From assembly GCA_007126995.1 (NCBI GenBank), contig SLAD01000201.1, positions 1 to 13,873 on the forward strand: a stretch of DNA of 13,873 nucleotides. The letters are read 5' to 3'. The stretch comes from Kiritimatiellia bacterium. GTDB taxonomy: Bacteria; Verrucomicrobiota; Kiritimatiellia; SLAD01. Below are positions 1 through 7,236 of the stretch, in pieces; positions within the stretch are counted from its first letter, which is position 1, and each line of letters opens with the position of its first letter. The position numbers and the translations under genes were made by a program. The notes under the pieces are model-generated. The model worked only from the letters and a program-made list of their open reading frames with translations, was not told where the DNA came from and did no database searches.

Positions 1-2928
1 CTGACGCCCGGCCAGTACGGAACCGGAGCGACACGGGAAATCCCGCCACCACCGCGCCCGAATAATGTTGAAGGTTGGGGGCAGGTAAACGTCGAGCGCA
101 CCCTGTTCCCCGCAGGGGATACCGCTGTTTATCTCTTCGATCGAGAACTAGTGAACACCGATGAAACCAATGAATACGTCATCGCAGTCAGCGGCACCAA
201 CACCTTGTCTGTCACCCTGTGCTACAGTGACTACCCTGGCAGCTTGGCGGCGGGCAGAATGTTGGTCAACGATCTGGACTTACTCGTTATCGGCCCCAAT
301 GGCGTCACGAATTTCCCCAACGGGCTGACCGGACCTGATCGGCTCAACAATGTGGAGGGAATTGACCTTGAGAATCCTCAAACCGGATCCTATATCATCA
401 GGGTAACCGGTCACAATGTTCCCTTTGGACCTCAACCCTATGCTTTAGTCATTCGTGGCGATATGCAAGCCAACCCAGCTGGACGGCTATCGTTCGAAGT
501 CAATGCAATGACCGTAGTCGAGAGTGATGGAATCATCGAAGTTGGAGTAATCCGACACAACGGCAGCGAGGGTGAAATCACGGTCGAGTTCGAAACGGTC
601 CCGGGCACCGCGCTCCCGGGCAGCGACTACGTGGCAACAAACGGCGTACTCACATTTGCGGACGGCGTTATCAGTAACAGCTTCCAGATTCAATTGATTG
701 ATGACGACCTGGCTGAACTCACGGAGAAATTTTCCGCAATCTTGAAGAATCCCAGTGGCGGGGCAGACTTGATTTCTCCGACCAACCTCATCATCACGAT
801 TCTGGATGATGATCCAGCGGGTCTCTTTGTCTTCTCCCGCGACGAATATCATATCCGGGAAGATCAGGGGGCCGCTGAGATCACGGTGCATCGCCTCGGC
901 GGGTCGTCGGGTGAAGTCTCCGTCGCATTTTCAACCGCAAACTGGACCAATACCGTGCCCGACGGCGATTTTGTCTCGACAAACGGCGTGCTGACATTTG
1001 CAGACGGCGTCACCAGTCGCGTCTTTTTCGTAGAAATCATCGACAATGACATTATCGACCCACCCCAGCGGGCCGTTCTGCTTTCCTTATCCGATCCGGC
1101 GCCTCTCGGATCGGGGGCAACCATAGGAGATCCGGGCACGGCACGGCTCTTTATTGAGGATGACGATACTGGGACGCAATTCATTCTGACCGAAGACTTC
1201 AGCAGCGGAACTCTTCCAGAAGGCTGGACGGTTATTGCCAATGAGGATCCCGATGCCCGGTGGCGATTTGACGATCCCGCTGGTCGCGGCAACCTCACTG
1301 GCGGATCGGGCGGCTTTGCCATTGCCGACAGCGATCACGCCGGGCGTGTGAACATGGATACCGAATTGCTGACGCCGGTTGTCAATCTTTCCCCCTACAC
1401 CAATGTGCTCTTGGAACTAAAAATAGATTTCCGCTGGTTCAGTGGCGGAGGTGATGAAAGCATCAGTCTGGACGTCAGCGTCAACGGGCTTGACGGACCG
1501 TGGCAGTCACTTAACAGCCATTCGGGAAGCGATGCGCGTGGTCCGCGAAACATCCAGGAAGATATTAGCTCGATAGTGGCGGGCGAATCCAATGTCGCGT
1601 TCCGCATCCATTACCGGGATGCGTTCTACGATTGGTGGCTACAGGTGGACGACTTCCGGCTGCTCGGCACGGCGCCAGACAATCCGGGCCATTTCCGTTT
1701 CGCGGAATCCAGCCGAGTCATACCCGAAAGTCATACCCAGGCGGTGATTCGGGTCAATCGCATCGGGGGATCTGCTGGCAACGTGAGTGTCGACTATCGG
1801 ACCGAGGACGGTACAGCCACTGCAGGAGAGGACTATGTCGCTGTCACCGGCACGCTGCACTTCGCCGATGGGGTACTATCCAACTCATTTGTCATTGAAT
1901 TGCTTCCCGATGATATTACTGAGGAGGACGAAACGATCTTTATTGAGTTGTTTAATCCGACCGCAGGGGCCGGTCTGCTGGAGCCCTCAATGATGACCAT
2001 CATTATTGAAGACGATGATGCAGTCATGTACACGCTCCTGTACGAACCGTTCGACGACCCCGAACTACCGAACGGTTGGGCGGTCGAGGACTTGGCTGGC
2101 GACGGCGCGATCTGGCGATTTGGCGACCCAGGAGAGCGTTCGAACACAACCGGTGGCACAGGGAATTTCGCCATTGCCGACAGCGCCCTCTATCATCGGA
2201 CCAACATGAACACCGCACTCATAACGCCGCCACTAGACCTTAGCATCTTTCGGAGGGCTACCCTCACGTTTAAATATGATTTCAATTGGTATTTATTGGG
2301 AACATACGAAAAGGGCGATGTCGAAATCAGCACCAACGGCATCGCCGGACCGTGGACAATACTCTTGCGAATGCAGGGCGATGATTGGCGCGGGCCGGCG
2401 ACTGCATCGATCCCGCTCGACGAACACCTCGTCGGCCATTCTAATGTTGCCGTGCGCTTTCGTTACCATGATGCCTACGAAGAGTTGTGGTGGCAGATCG
2501 ATGAAGTCACCATCAGCGGGGAAGTCATTGGCGGGAACAACGATACCGACGGCGACGGCATACAAGATTGGTGGGAGGTTGTCTATTTTGGCGGCGTAAC
2601 CAACGCGCATGCAAACACGTTGGCCGCGAACGAATTCAATACACTCCTTGAATGCTTTATCGCCGATATTGACCCCCACGATCCCCAAGCGTTCTGGAAA
2701 ATAAAACTCACTGGCGAACCGGACCAAGGCTTGATGGTCCGCTGGCCCTCCGTGGCCAATCGCATCTACCACTTGGATCGATCAACCGATCTTGCGGCAC
2801 CCAATGGCGGGTTTCAGACACTAGCTCAGGGGCTTCTTGCCCAACCACCAGAAAACGCTTATCAAGATGCTACAGCAACGAACCAAGTACTCTATATCTA
2901 TCGGGTCCGGGTTGAACTTGCCCCATGA
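1..2928 (+). CDS. Secreted S8 (subtilisin-like) serine peptidase, C-terminal part, with Calx-beta and MAM-like domains (5' end outside window)
   Basis: The frame is open to base 1, so the GTG at 151 is internal and the gene starts left of the window; 975 residues are visible. Residues 1-37 end in PNNVEGWGQVNVERTLFP, the typical last helix of a subtilase catalytic domain. Residues about 48-155 (VNDLDL, NNVEGIDLENP, GPQPYALV) match the beta-sandwich that follows the catalytic domain in KP-43-like S8 peptidases. Next come Calx-beta domains at about 162-271 and 274-389, a MAM/choice-of-anchor-like domain at 394-556 (EDF..G.LPEGW, WWLQVDDF), a third Calx-beta at 564-673 and a second MAM-like domain at 677-840. 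A calcium-loop motif DTDGDGIQDWWE lies at about 848-859, followed by a beta-rich tail ending VRVELAP with no recognisable sorting signal. The catalytic Asp, His and Ser are not in view, so activity is inferred. The protein is probably exported and calcium-stabilised. Its link to the downstream glycan genes is unknown. Confidence 0.85.
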   Translation: MTPGQYGTGATREIPPPPRPNNVEGWGQVNVERTLFPAGDTAVYLFDRELVNTDETNEYVIAVSGTNTLSVTLCYSDYPGSLAAGRMLVNDLDLLVIGPNGVTNFPNGLTGPDRLNNVEGIDLENPQTGSYIIRVTGHNVPFGPQPYALVIRGDMQANPAGRLSFEVNAMTVVESDGIIEVGVIRHNGSEGEITVEFETVPGTALPGSDYVATNGVLTFADGVISNSFQIQLIDDDLAELTEKFSAILKNPSGGADLISPTNLIITILDDDPAGLFVFSRDEYHIREDQGAAEITVHRLGGSSGEVSVAFSTANWTNTVPDGDFVSTNGVLTFADGVTSRVFFVEIIDNDIIDPPQRAVLLSLSDPAPLGSGATIGDPGTARLFIEDDDTGTQFILTEDFSSGTLPEGWTVIANEDPDARWRFDDPAGRGNLTGGSGGFAIADSDHAGRVNMDTELLTPVVNLSPYTNVLLELKIDFRWFSGGGDESISLDVSVNGLDGPWQSLNSHSGSDARGPRNIQEDISSIVAGESNVAFRIHYRDAFYDWWLQVDDFRLLGTAPDNPGHFRFAESSRVIPESHTQAVIRVNRIGGSAGNVSVDYRTEDGTATAGEDYVAVTGTLHFADGVLSNSFVIELLPDDITEEDETIFIELFNPTAGAGLLEPSMMTIIIEDDDAVMYTLLYEPFDDPELPNGWAVEDLAGDGAIWRFGDPGERSNTTGGTGNFAIADSALYHRTNMNTALITPPLDLSIFRRATLTFKYDFNWYLLGTYEKGDVEISTNGIAGPWTILLRMQGDDWRGPATASIPLDEHLVGHSNVAVRFRYHDAYEELWWQIDEVTISGEVIGGNNDTDGDGIQDWWEVVYFGGVTNAHANTLAANEFNTLLECFIADIDPHDPQAFWKIKLTGEPDQGLMVRWPSVANRIYHLDRSTDLAAPNGGFQTLAQGLLAQPPENAYQDATATNQVLYIYRVRVELAP

Positions 2929-3045
2929 TCTCTACGGACGTCTCAACGGTTGAGCAGTCGACGCGATTCTTTACAGCTCATCGGCCTATATCCTGAATCC
3001 ACTTCCCCTTCACAAGCCCTTGTATTTTTGCCTACGATCCGCCTT

Positions 3046-3942
3046 ATGCATTCAACAGTCCATCAATCAGCATCGCGCGCGCGTGTGGCCGTGATCATTC
3101 CTCATCTGGACCGGATCGAGATGACGCGCGGCTGCTGTGAATCACTTGCACAACAGGCCTGCCCTCCAGCATACATATACGTGGTCGACAATGGATCAAA
3201 GGCCCATACGGAACAAGAACTGGTGGATGCCTGCCCAAACGCACGCATTCTGCGCCAATCCAGCAATCGAGGGTTTGCCGCGGCAGTCAATACGGGCATT
3301 CGTGAAGCTTCGCAAAACCCTGATCTCACCCACCTATTGCTGCTCAACAACGACACGCGCTGTCCTCCCGATGCCCTCGAACAAATGTTGGACGTCTATG
3401 CAGTCGATGAACGAATCGGGCTGGTCGGATGCCCCATGATCGAAGGGCAAGACGTGGCGAACCAACGCAAAGTCGCCGCAGGCAAAAATCTCCTGCGCCC
3501 CTTCATGATCCCGATCCCTGCTCCACCTGACGCCATTCCCGACTACCTCTGCGGAGCCTGCCTGCTGATCAAGCGGGAAACCCTGGCAGCGATTGGCTTG
3601 TTGGACGAGGGCTTCTTCTTTTTCCTCGAAGATGCTGACCTCTGCCGACGGGCCCAAAACGCGGGATGGCTGTTGAACGTCTGCCGCGCGGTCTATATCG
3701 AACACTTAGGTTCCAGCACGATCAGGCACATGGGGGAATTGGAGGCCTATAGCTATCGGGCAGGCCATATTCGGTACCTGCGAAAGCATACGCGGCATCC
3801 ACTGGTGAATGCGTTGCCTGCTTTTCTTTTTCGCCTATTCGCCGATACGGTCAACGCGCGCTGGCCCGCTTTGCGCGGAAGCTGGAAAGGTTTCCGGGCT
3901 GGGTTCGGACAGCCGCTGACCGAGGGCCTTCCCATCAAATGA
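3046..3942 (+). CDS. GT2-family glycosyltransferase (rhamnosyltransferase-like)
   Basis: A predicted cytoplasmic GT-A enzyme that transfers a sugar from a nucleotide donor to a growing glycan. In 298 residues it shows the opening strand VAVIIPHLDR (14-23), the donor-site VVDNGS (46-51), SNRGFAAAVNTGI (73-85), the metal-site equivalent LLLNNDT (98-104), a CGACLLIKR segment (169-177) and the acceptor/base region DEGFFFFLEDADLCRRA (187-203), then a conserved EHLGSST. This pattern is typical of the WbbL/RfbF-like rhamnosyltransferase branch of GT2, but the donor sugar cannot be proven. I chose ATG 3046; an in-frame TTG at 2950 would add 32 residues that do not resemble the family's usual short N-terminus, and neither start has a convincing Shine-Dalgarno. 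The stop overlaps the next start as ATGA (3939-3942), so it heads a coupled operon. The 117-base gap after the peptidase gene holds no clear terminator. Confidence 0.88.
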   Translation: MHSTVHQSASRARVAVIIPHLDRIEMTRGCCESLAQQACPPAYIYVVDNGSKAHTEQELVDACPNARILRQSSNRGFAAAVNTGIREASQNPDLTHLLLLNNDTRCPPDALEQMLDVYAVDERIGLVGCPMIEGQDVANQRKVAAGKNLLRPFMIPIPAPPDAIPDYLCGACLLIKRETLAAIGLLDEGFFFFLEDADLCRRAQNAGWLLNVCRAVYIEHLGSSTIRHMGELEAYSYRAGHIRYLRKHTRHPLVNALPAFLFRLFADTVNARWPALRGSWKGFRAGFGQPLTEGLPIK

Positions 3943-4853
3943 CCTTCACGTATGACGCATGTTCCGCAGCATCCGCCACAACCTTGACCTGGCGGAAGGC
4001 GCCTGACATACTCCGCCTCATGAGTCCACTCCTTGAAATGCGTGAGCGCATCAGCCATTTGCTGAGCCGTGTTACAGGTCATTCGGGCGAGCGTGTATAT
4101 CCTAACGATGCCGACCCCTTGTTTGAAGCTCATTTGGAAAATTATCGATTCATGTCCCAATTCGTTTCCGGAGCCAACGTCCTGGATGTCGGCTGTGGCT
4201 GCGGATATGGCAGCCACTTTCTCTTGAGCGCAGGCGCCCAACAAGTTTATGGCATCGATTATTCCCGCAAAGCGCTGCGCTATGCACGTCGCCACTACAA
4301 GGACCCCATGCTGACGTTTCTGCATATGAATGCTGAGGCACTCACCTTTCCCGACGCCTCTTTTGATGTTGTGGTGTCACTCGAAAATCTTGAGCATCTT
4401 GCGCAGCCGGCACAGTGTATTGCCGAGGCGCGTCGCGTACTGCGACCGAATGGTCTACTCCTGCTGGCAACGCCCAACAAGGATATATCGTCCCCCCTGC
4501 AGGAGCGATGTCCGAATCCGTATCACCTGGTGGAGTTTGACTACGACTCACTGGACGGACTGCTGCGTGAACACTTTGCGGAGGTCGCCATCTTCGAAAC
4601 CCTGTATGAGGGCTCCGAGGTCACGAAACAGCTTACGGCGGACCGCCGGCAGCGGCAGCGGATCGGCATCGAGGCATACGATGCGTCATCGATTGTTGTG
4701 GGTCACAGAAAAGTGGATTTGAAGCATCGTCATAACGAGGCCTCATTCCTGGCCATGGCCTGGGGGGAGGTGGCCCCTACACCGAGCGGGGCCGGCGGAG
4801 ACCATTCGGCCTTACCCGAACCTGAGCAGCCCGGGATAGGAGCGGCACCATGA
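3939..4853 (+). CDS. Class I SAM-dependent methyltransferase (Methyltransf_11-like)
   Basis: A 304-residue Rossmann-fold methyltransferase. The SAM-binding motif I is VLDVGCGCGYGS (81-92), followed by the acidic strand end VYGIDYS (103-109), motif II around ALTFPDASFDVVVSLENLEH (134-153) and motif III EARRVLRPNGLLLLATPN (163-180). The substrate is not evident; by context it methylates a sugar or glycan end. The ATG at 3939 overlaps the previous stop (ATGA), which favours it through translational coupling. The first 27 residues are not conserved-looking, and ATG 4020 (MSPLLEMRERI) is a credible alternative start. The last 25 or so residues are rich in Pro, Gly and Ala and look disordered, which is unusual for this fold. 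The stop again overlaps the next gene's ATG (4850-4853). Confidence 0.85.
   Translation: MTFTYDACSAASATTLTWRKAPDILRLMSPLLEMRERISHLLSRVTGHSGERVYPNDADPLFEAHLENYRFMSQFVSGANVLDVGCGCGYGSHFLLSAGAQQVYGIDYSRKALRYARRHYKDPMLTFLHMNAEALTFPDASFDVVVSLENLEHLAQPAQCIAEARRVLRPNGLLLLATPNKDISSPLQERCPNPYHLVEFDYDSLDGLLREHFAEVAIFETLYEGSEVTKQLTADRRQRQRIGIEAYDASSIVVGHRKVDLKHRHNEASFLAMAWGEVAPTPSGAGGDHSALPEPEQPGIGAAP
4838..4842 (+). promoter_or_regulatory. Shine-Dalgarno for the TylF-like methyltransferase gene
   Basis: AGGAG lies seven bases before ATG 4850, inside the 3' end of the preceding methyltransferase gene. It supports the four-base overlap start at 4850 rather than the internal ATG at 4880. Confidence 0.6.
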
Positions 4854-5632
4854 GACTGGGATCGGCATGGGATTTCTTGATGAAGCCGGTCCGATGGCTG
4901 CTCCTGGCGGCCCTGAACGGGGAGGCCGTGCACCGAAGGATATGGATCTTGGCCAACAAAGTCCCGCCGGACCGAACGGTGACCGATCATATTCTCACCA
5001 AGGTAGGGAATATTGTGCAAGCCAAGTACCGCATAGCCACGGAACAATCTGCCCAGTTCCTCCTGGAGCATGCACCCGATGCGCATGCGTTCGATTCGCC
5101 CCAAGAACTGCTGGCGCGTTGCGTGGAGATTGCGCGAGAGCGGGAGGGGGCCTTCCTCGAATTCGGGGTCTATACGGGGGCAACCATCAATCAGATCGCG
5201 GGGGAGGTCCCGGATCGAATTGTGCACGGTTTCGACTCGTTTCAGGGCCTGCCGGAAAACTGGCGGGACTGCCCGGAGGGCGCTTTCTCCACCGACGGGA
5301 AGCTACCGCGCGTCCGATCGAATGTGCAATTGCATGTGGGGCTTTTTCAGGACACCCTCCCCGCATTCATGAAGAAGGAACATGCCCCGATGACCATTGC
5401 CCTTCTGCATATTGACTGCGATCTGTACTCCTCCACCAAAACGGTATTCGACCACCTCGGTGAATATATTGGGAAAGGCACTGTTGTTGTCTTTGACGAG
5501 TTCTTCAATTACCCCAACTTTCAAGACCATGAGTTCAGAGCCTGGTTCGAGTACATCGAACAAACGAACCATTCCTTTGAGTACATCGGATTTGCCAATG
5601 AACTCACAGCGCTGGCGGTGAAGATTACGTGA
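4850..5632 (+). CDS. TylF/MycF-like sugar O-methyltransferase
   Basis: A 260-residue protein of the macrocin-O-methyltransferase (TylF/MycF) family, whose members methylate hydroxyls of deoxysugars with SAM and a divalent metal. The SAM-site motif is EFGVYTGATINQIA (104-117), followed by VHGFDSFQGLPENW (125-138), a strong family signature. The metal/catalytic segment is LLHIDCDLYSSTK (185-197), and the second acidic pair is in VVVFDEFFNYPNFQDHEFRAW (212-232). Acidic residues D189, D191, D216 and E217 fit the known metal site. Unusually for a small soluble enzyme, the first 45 residues are hydrophobic and basic (VRWLLLAALNG) and could contact the membrane, although the stretch is too short for a clear transmembrane helix. 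A good Shine-Dalgarno supports the ATG at 4850. The stop overlaps the next start as GTGA at 5629-5632. The target in context is probably a deoxysugar of the glycan built here. Confidence 0.88.
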   Translation: MRLGSAWDFLMKPVRWLLLAALNGEAVHRRIWILANKVPPDRTVTDHILTKVGNIVQAKYRIATEQSAQFLLEHAPDAHAFDSPQELLARCVEIAREREGAFLEFGVYTGATINQIAGEVPDRIVHGFDSFQGLPENWRDCPEGAFSTDGKLPRVRSNVQLHVGLFQDTLPAFMKKEHAPMTIALLHIDCDLYSSTKTVFDHLGEYIGKGTVVVFDEFFNYPNFQDHEFRAWFEYIEQTNHSFEYIGFANELTALAVKIT

Positions 5633-6402
5633 AGAGCAACCTCGGCTATACGATCCATTATTACGCACGGCGTTGGGTGAATTTTGTCCTGCTGCATACG
5701 GTCTATCCCCTTCTATATGAGAAGGTACTGGCCTACCGGGTGCTCTTCGGAAATCTGAGCTATGCCAAAGCCGCCGTCGCGTTCTTGGAAAAGGAGCATC
5801 GCGAGTCTATCTTATCGAGCGGCCCTTTTTTCGATGAAAACAGCGTGGTGATGGATGTCGGCGGTGAAACCGGAGTTTGGGCCACTCAGATTTATGAGAA
5901 GTACGCTCCGCGACTGAAAATCTATGAGCCGAACCCGCACTCGGTCGCCATATTGCGGGAGCGCTTTAAGGACACCAACGCCGAAATTTTCCCCTTTGGC
6001 CTGGGGGCGTCTGATCAGACCTGCCTGCTTTCCAACGACGGTATGGGCTCCTCCATCTTCGCCGCCAGCCGGAATTACGACGCGGCGGAAAAGATGGAAG
6101 TGCGCATCCGTGACGTGCGCGAGGCTTTCGAGGAGCTGGATCTTCCGGAAGTGGACCTCATCAAGATCAATATTGAGGGCGGAGAATACGACCTGCTGCC
6201 CCGGATGATCGAGACCGGACTGGTGCGCCGCTTCAAGATCATCCGAGTGCAATTCCATGACTGGATTCCGAATGCCTTCGCCATGCGCCGCCGCATCGTA
6301 AAACAGCTGGCCCAAACCCATGATGTGGAATGGAGCTACCCCTTGGTGTGGGAAAGCTGGATTCGGCGAGACCTAGCCCCGAAATCCGGGACATCCGATT
6401 AA
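5629..6402 (+). CDS. FkbM-family SAM-dependent methyltransferase, copy A
   Basis: A 257-residue FkbM-type methyltransferase. Motif I is VVMDVGGETGVWA (73-85), followed by the acidic KIYEPNPHSV (97-106), EIFPFGLG (119-126), a DGMGSS turn (137-142) and the family hallmark VDLIKINIEGGEYDLL (175-190), then VQFHDW (207-212). FkbM enzymes O-methylate sugars, polyketides or glycan ends; the target here is inferred from the neighbours. The GTG start at 5629 overlaps the preceding stop (GTGA) and has a weak GGTGA seven bases upstream. It is the last gene of the left operon and ends two bases before the convergent methyltransferase gene. It is a close paralogue of the minus-strand gene at 9632-10444: over residues 73-248 a hand alignment is ungapped with about three quarters identity. 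The tail beyond WIRRD differs between the copies. Confidence 0.9.
   Translation: MKSNLGYTIHYYARRWVNFVLLHTVYPLLYEKVLAYRVLFGNLSYAKAAVAFLEKEHRESILSSGPFFDENSVVMDVGGETGVWATQIYEKYAPRLKIYEPNPHSVAILRERFKDTNAEIFPFGLGASDQTCLLSNDGMGSSIFAASRNYDAAEKMEVRIRDVREAFEELDLPEVDLIKINIEGGEYDLLPRMIETGLVRRFKIIRVQFHDWIPNAFAMRRRIVKQLAQTHDVEWSYPLVWESWIRRDLAPKSGTSD
6325..6353 (+). repeat. 29-base perfect inverted repeat, left copy (end of FkbM copy A)
   Basis: This stretch is identical, in reverse complement, to 9663-9691. It encodes VEWSYPLVW near the C-terminus of both FkbM proteins. It is the longest uninterrupted identity I saw between the two paralogues; elsewhere third-position changes are frequent. Confidence 0.9.
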
Positions 6403-6404
6403 TC

Positions 6405-7163
6405 TCAAATCCCCGGCTTAAAGCGGCGACCGCGGGTGGCATAGCATTTCGAGATGTCGAACGGACCGTTGATTGGGGTTTTGCCGCGGGTAATGACAGC
6501 CATCTGCCCGGTGACTCGTATGGATTCAATGAGGTTGAGGTCGGATGCCATCGCCATAAGAATCTCAAAGATCAAGATCGATAGGGCGGGCTGCTTGTTC
6601 CAGAGTCCGCGACGTTTCTGAACAAGATCCGACGTACAATGCGCCCATCCCCAGTCTTCGATCACGTACAGGCCGCCCACACGCAAACGTGGAAACAACA
6701 CATTAAAAGACGTCCGCGTCTCCTTCAGGAAATGCGAGGCGTCGTCGATCACTACATCCAACTCTTCCCCGGGAAACTCCCGATCCAGAATTTTATTCAA
6801 TTCCTTGGTATCGGCCTGGTTCACGCCGTAATACGGAACGAGCGTGTCGGCGCAATCCTGCGCCTGAATGTATTCGTCAAGGGCTTCCACGCGCTTCTTC
6901 TCATACTCGATGGCGACCAGCTTGTGTGGCGGACAGAGGGCGTGGAAGAAAGCCGCGCTGCCCCCCTTGAAAATACCGAGCTCGAATACGCGCGGTCGCT
7001 CCATCGGACGCAGCAATTCCTCATACCAGTCTACCATCGGCCGCAGCTTGCCGAGTAGAAAACGCTGGCCGGTCGACTCGATGGCGAACATCTCAAACAC
7101 GTTCTCGATGATCTGAAATTCTGTCTCGCCTAACCGAATCGTTTTTTCGTCAGCCCAGTCCAT
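6405..7163 (-). CDS. SAM-dependent methyltransferase, CmcI/Methyltransf_24-like
   Basis: A 252-residue Rossmann methyltransferase. The SAM-site motif is RVFELGIFKGGSAAFFHAL (58-76), with the acidic strand LVAIEYEKKRVEAL (82-95), VVIDDASHFLKET (137-149) and FPRLRVGGLYVIEDWGW (157-173). This arrangement is that of the cephalosporin-hydroxylase (CmcI)/rhamnosyl O-methyltransferase-like and Methyltransf_24 enzymes, several of which methylate sugars in glycan clusters. The exact substrate is unknown. ATG 7163 is well supported by AAGGAG five bases upstream, the clearest ribosome site in the window. It is the last gene of the minus-strand operon, separated from the glycosyltransferase gene by 73 bases, the only real gap in that operon. 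Its stop lies two bases from the stop of the convergent FkbM gene. Confidence 0.85.
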   Translation of the reverse strand: MDWADEKTIRLGETEFQIIENVFEMFAIESTGQRFLLGKLRPMVDWYEELLRPMERPRVFELGIFKGGSAAFFHALCPPHKLVAIEYEKKRVEALDEYIQAQDCADTLVPYYGVNQADTKELNKILDREFPGEELDVVIDDASHFLKETRTSFNVLFPRLRVGGLYVIEDWGWAHCTSDLVQKRRGLWNKQPALSILIFEILMAMASDLNLIESIRVTGQMAVITRGKTPINGPFDISKCYATRGRRFKPGI

Positions 7164-7168
7164 ATTTT

Positions 7169-7174
7169 CTCCTT
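7169..7174 (-). promoter_or_regulatory. Shine-Dalgarno for the CmcI-like methyltransferase gene
   Basis: On the minus strand this reads AAGGAG, five bases before ATG 7163. It fixes that start and suggests this last gene is translated independently, unlike the overlapping genes upstream. Confidence 0.7.
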
Positions 7175-7206
7175 ACCCGCCGAACTTCTTCCGCGTTTTG
7201 ATGTGG

Positions 7207-7226
7207 GCGCACCGTAGAGAGTGCGC
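7207..7226 (-). other. Intergenic GC-rich hairpin, possible RNA processing or pause element
   Basis: GCGCAC and GTGCGC form a perfect six-pair stem with an eight-base loop, in the 73-base gap between the GT2 gene and the CmcI-like methyltransferase gene. No run of U follows on either strand, so it is not a standard intrinsic terminator. It could moderate expression of the last gene or be chance. Confidence 0.3.
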
Positions 7227-7236
7227 GCTGATGCAG

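Noticed and set aside
151..153. GTG as a start codon for the peptidase-like gene
   Set aside because: The same frame continues upstream to base 1 without a stop and encodes the typical end of a subtilase domain, so the gene is simply cut by the window edge.
2942..2954. Inverted repeat CTCAAC-G-GTTGAG after the peptidase gene
   Set aside because: The one-base centre leaves at most a four-pair stem, and a single 13-base palindrome is weak evidence for an operator.
3012..3029. Small hairpin with a T run (ACAA/TTGT then ATTTTT) as a terminator after the peptidase gene
   Set aside because: The stem is only four A/T-rich pairs with a four-base loop, too weak for an intrinsic terminator.
3009..3038. 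TTCACA and TACGAT, 18 bases apart, as a promoter for the left glycan operon
   Set aside because: The -10 match is poor and the predicted start would fall on the ATG itself, leaving no leader; likely chance.
3753..4325. 190-codon open frame on the minus strand
   Set aside because: It lies antisense across the GT2 and methyltransferase genes, which both have clear family motifs; its translation shows no recognisable domain.
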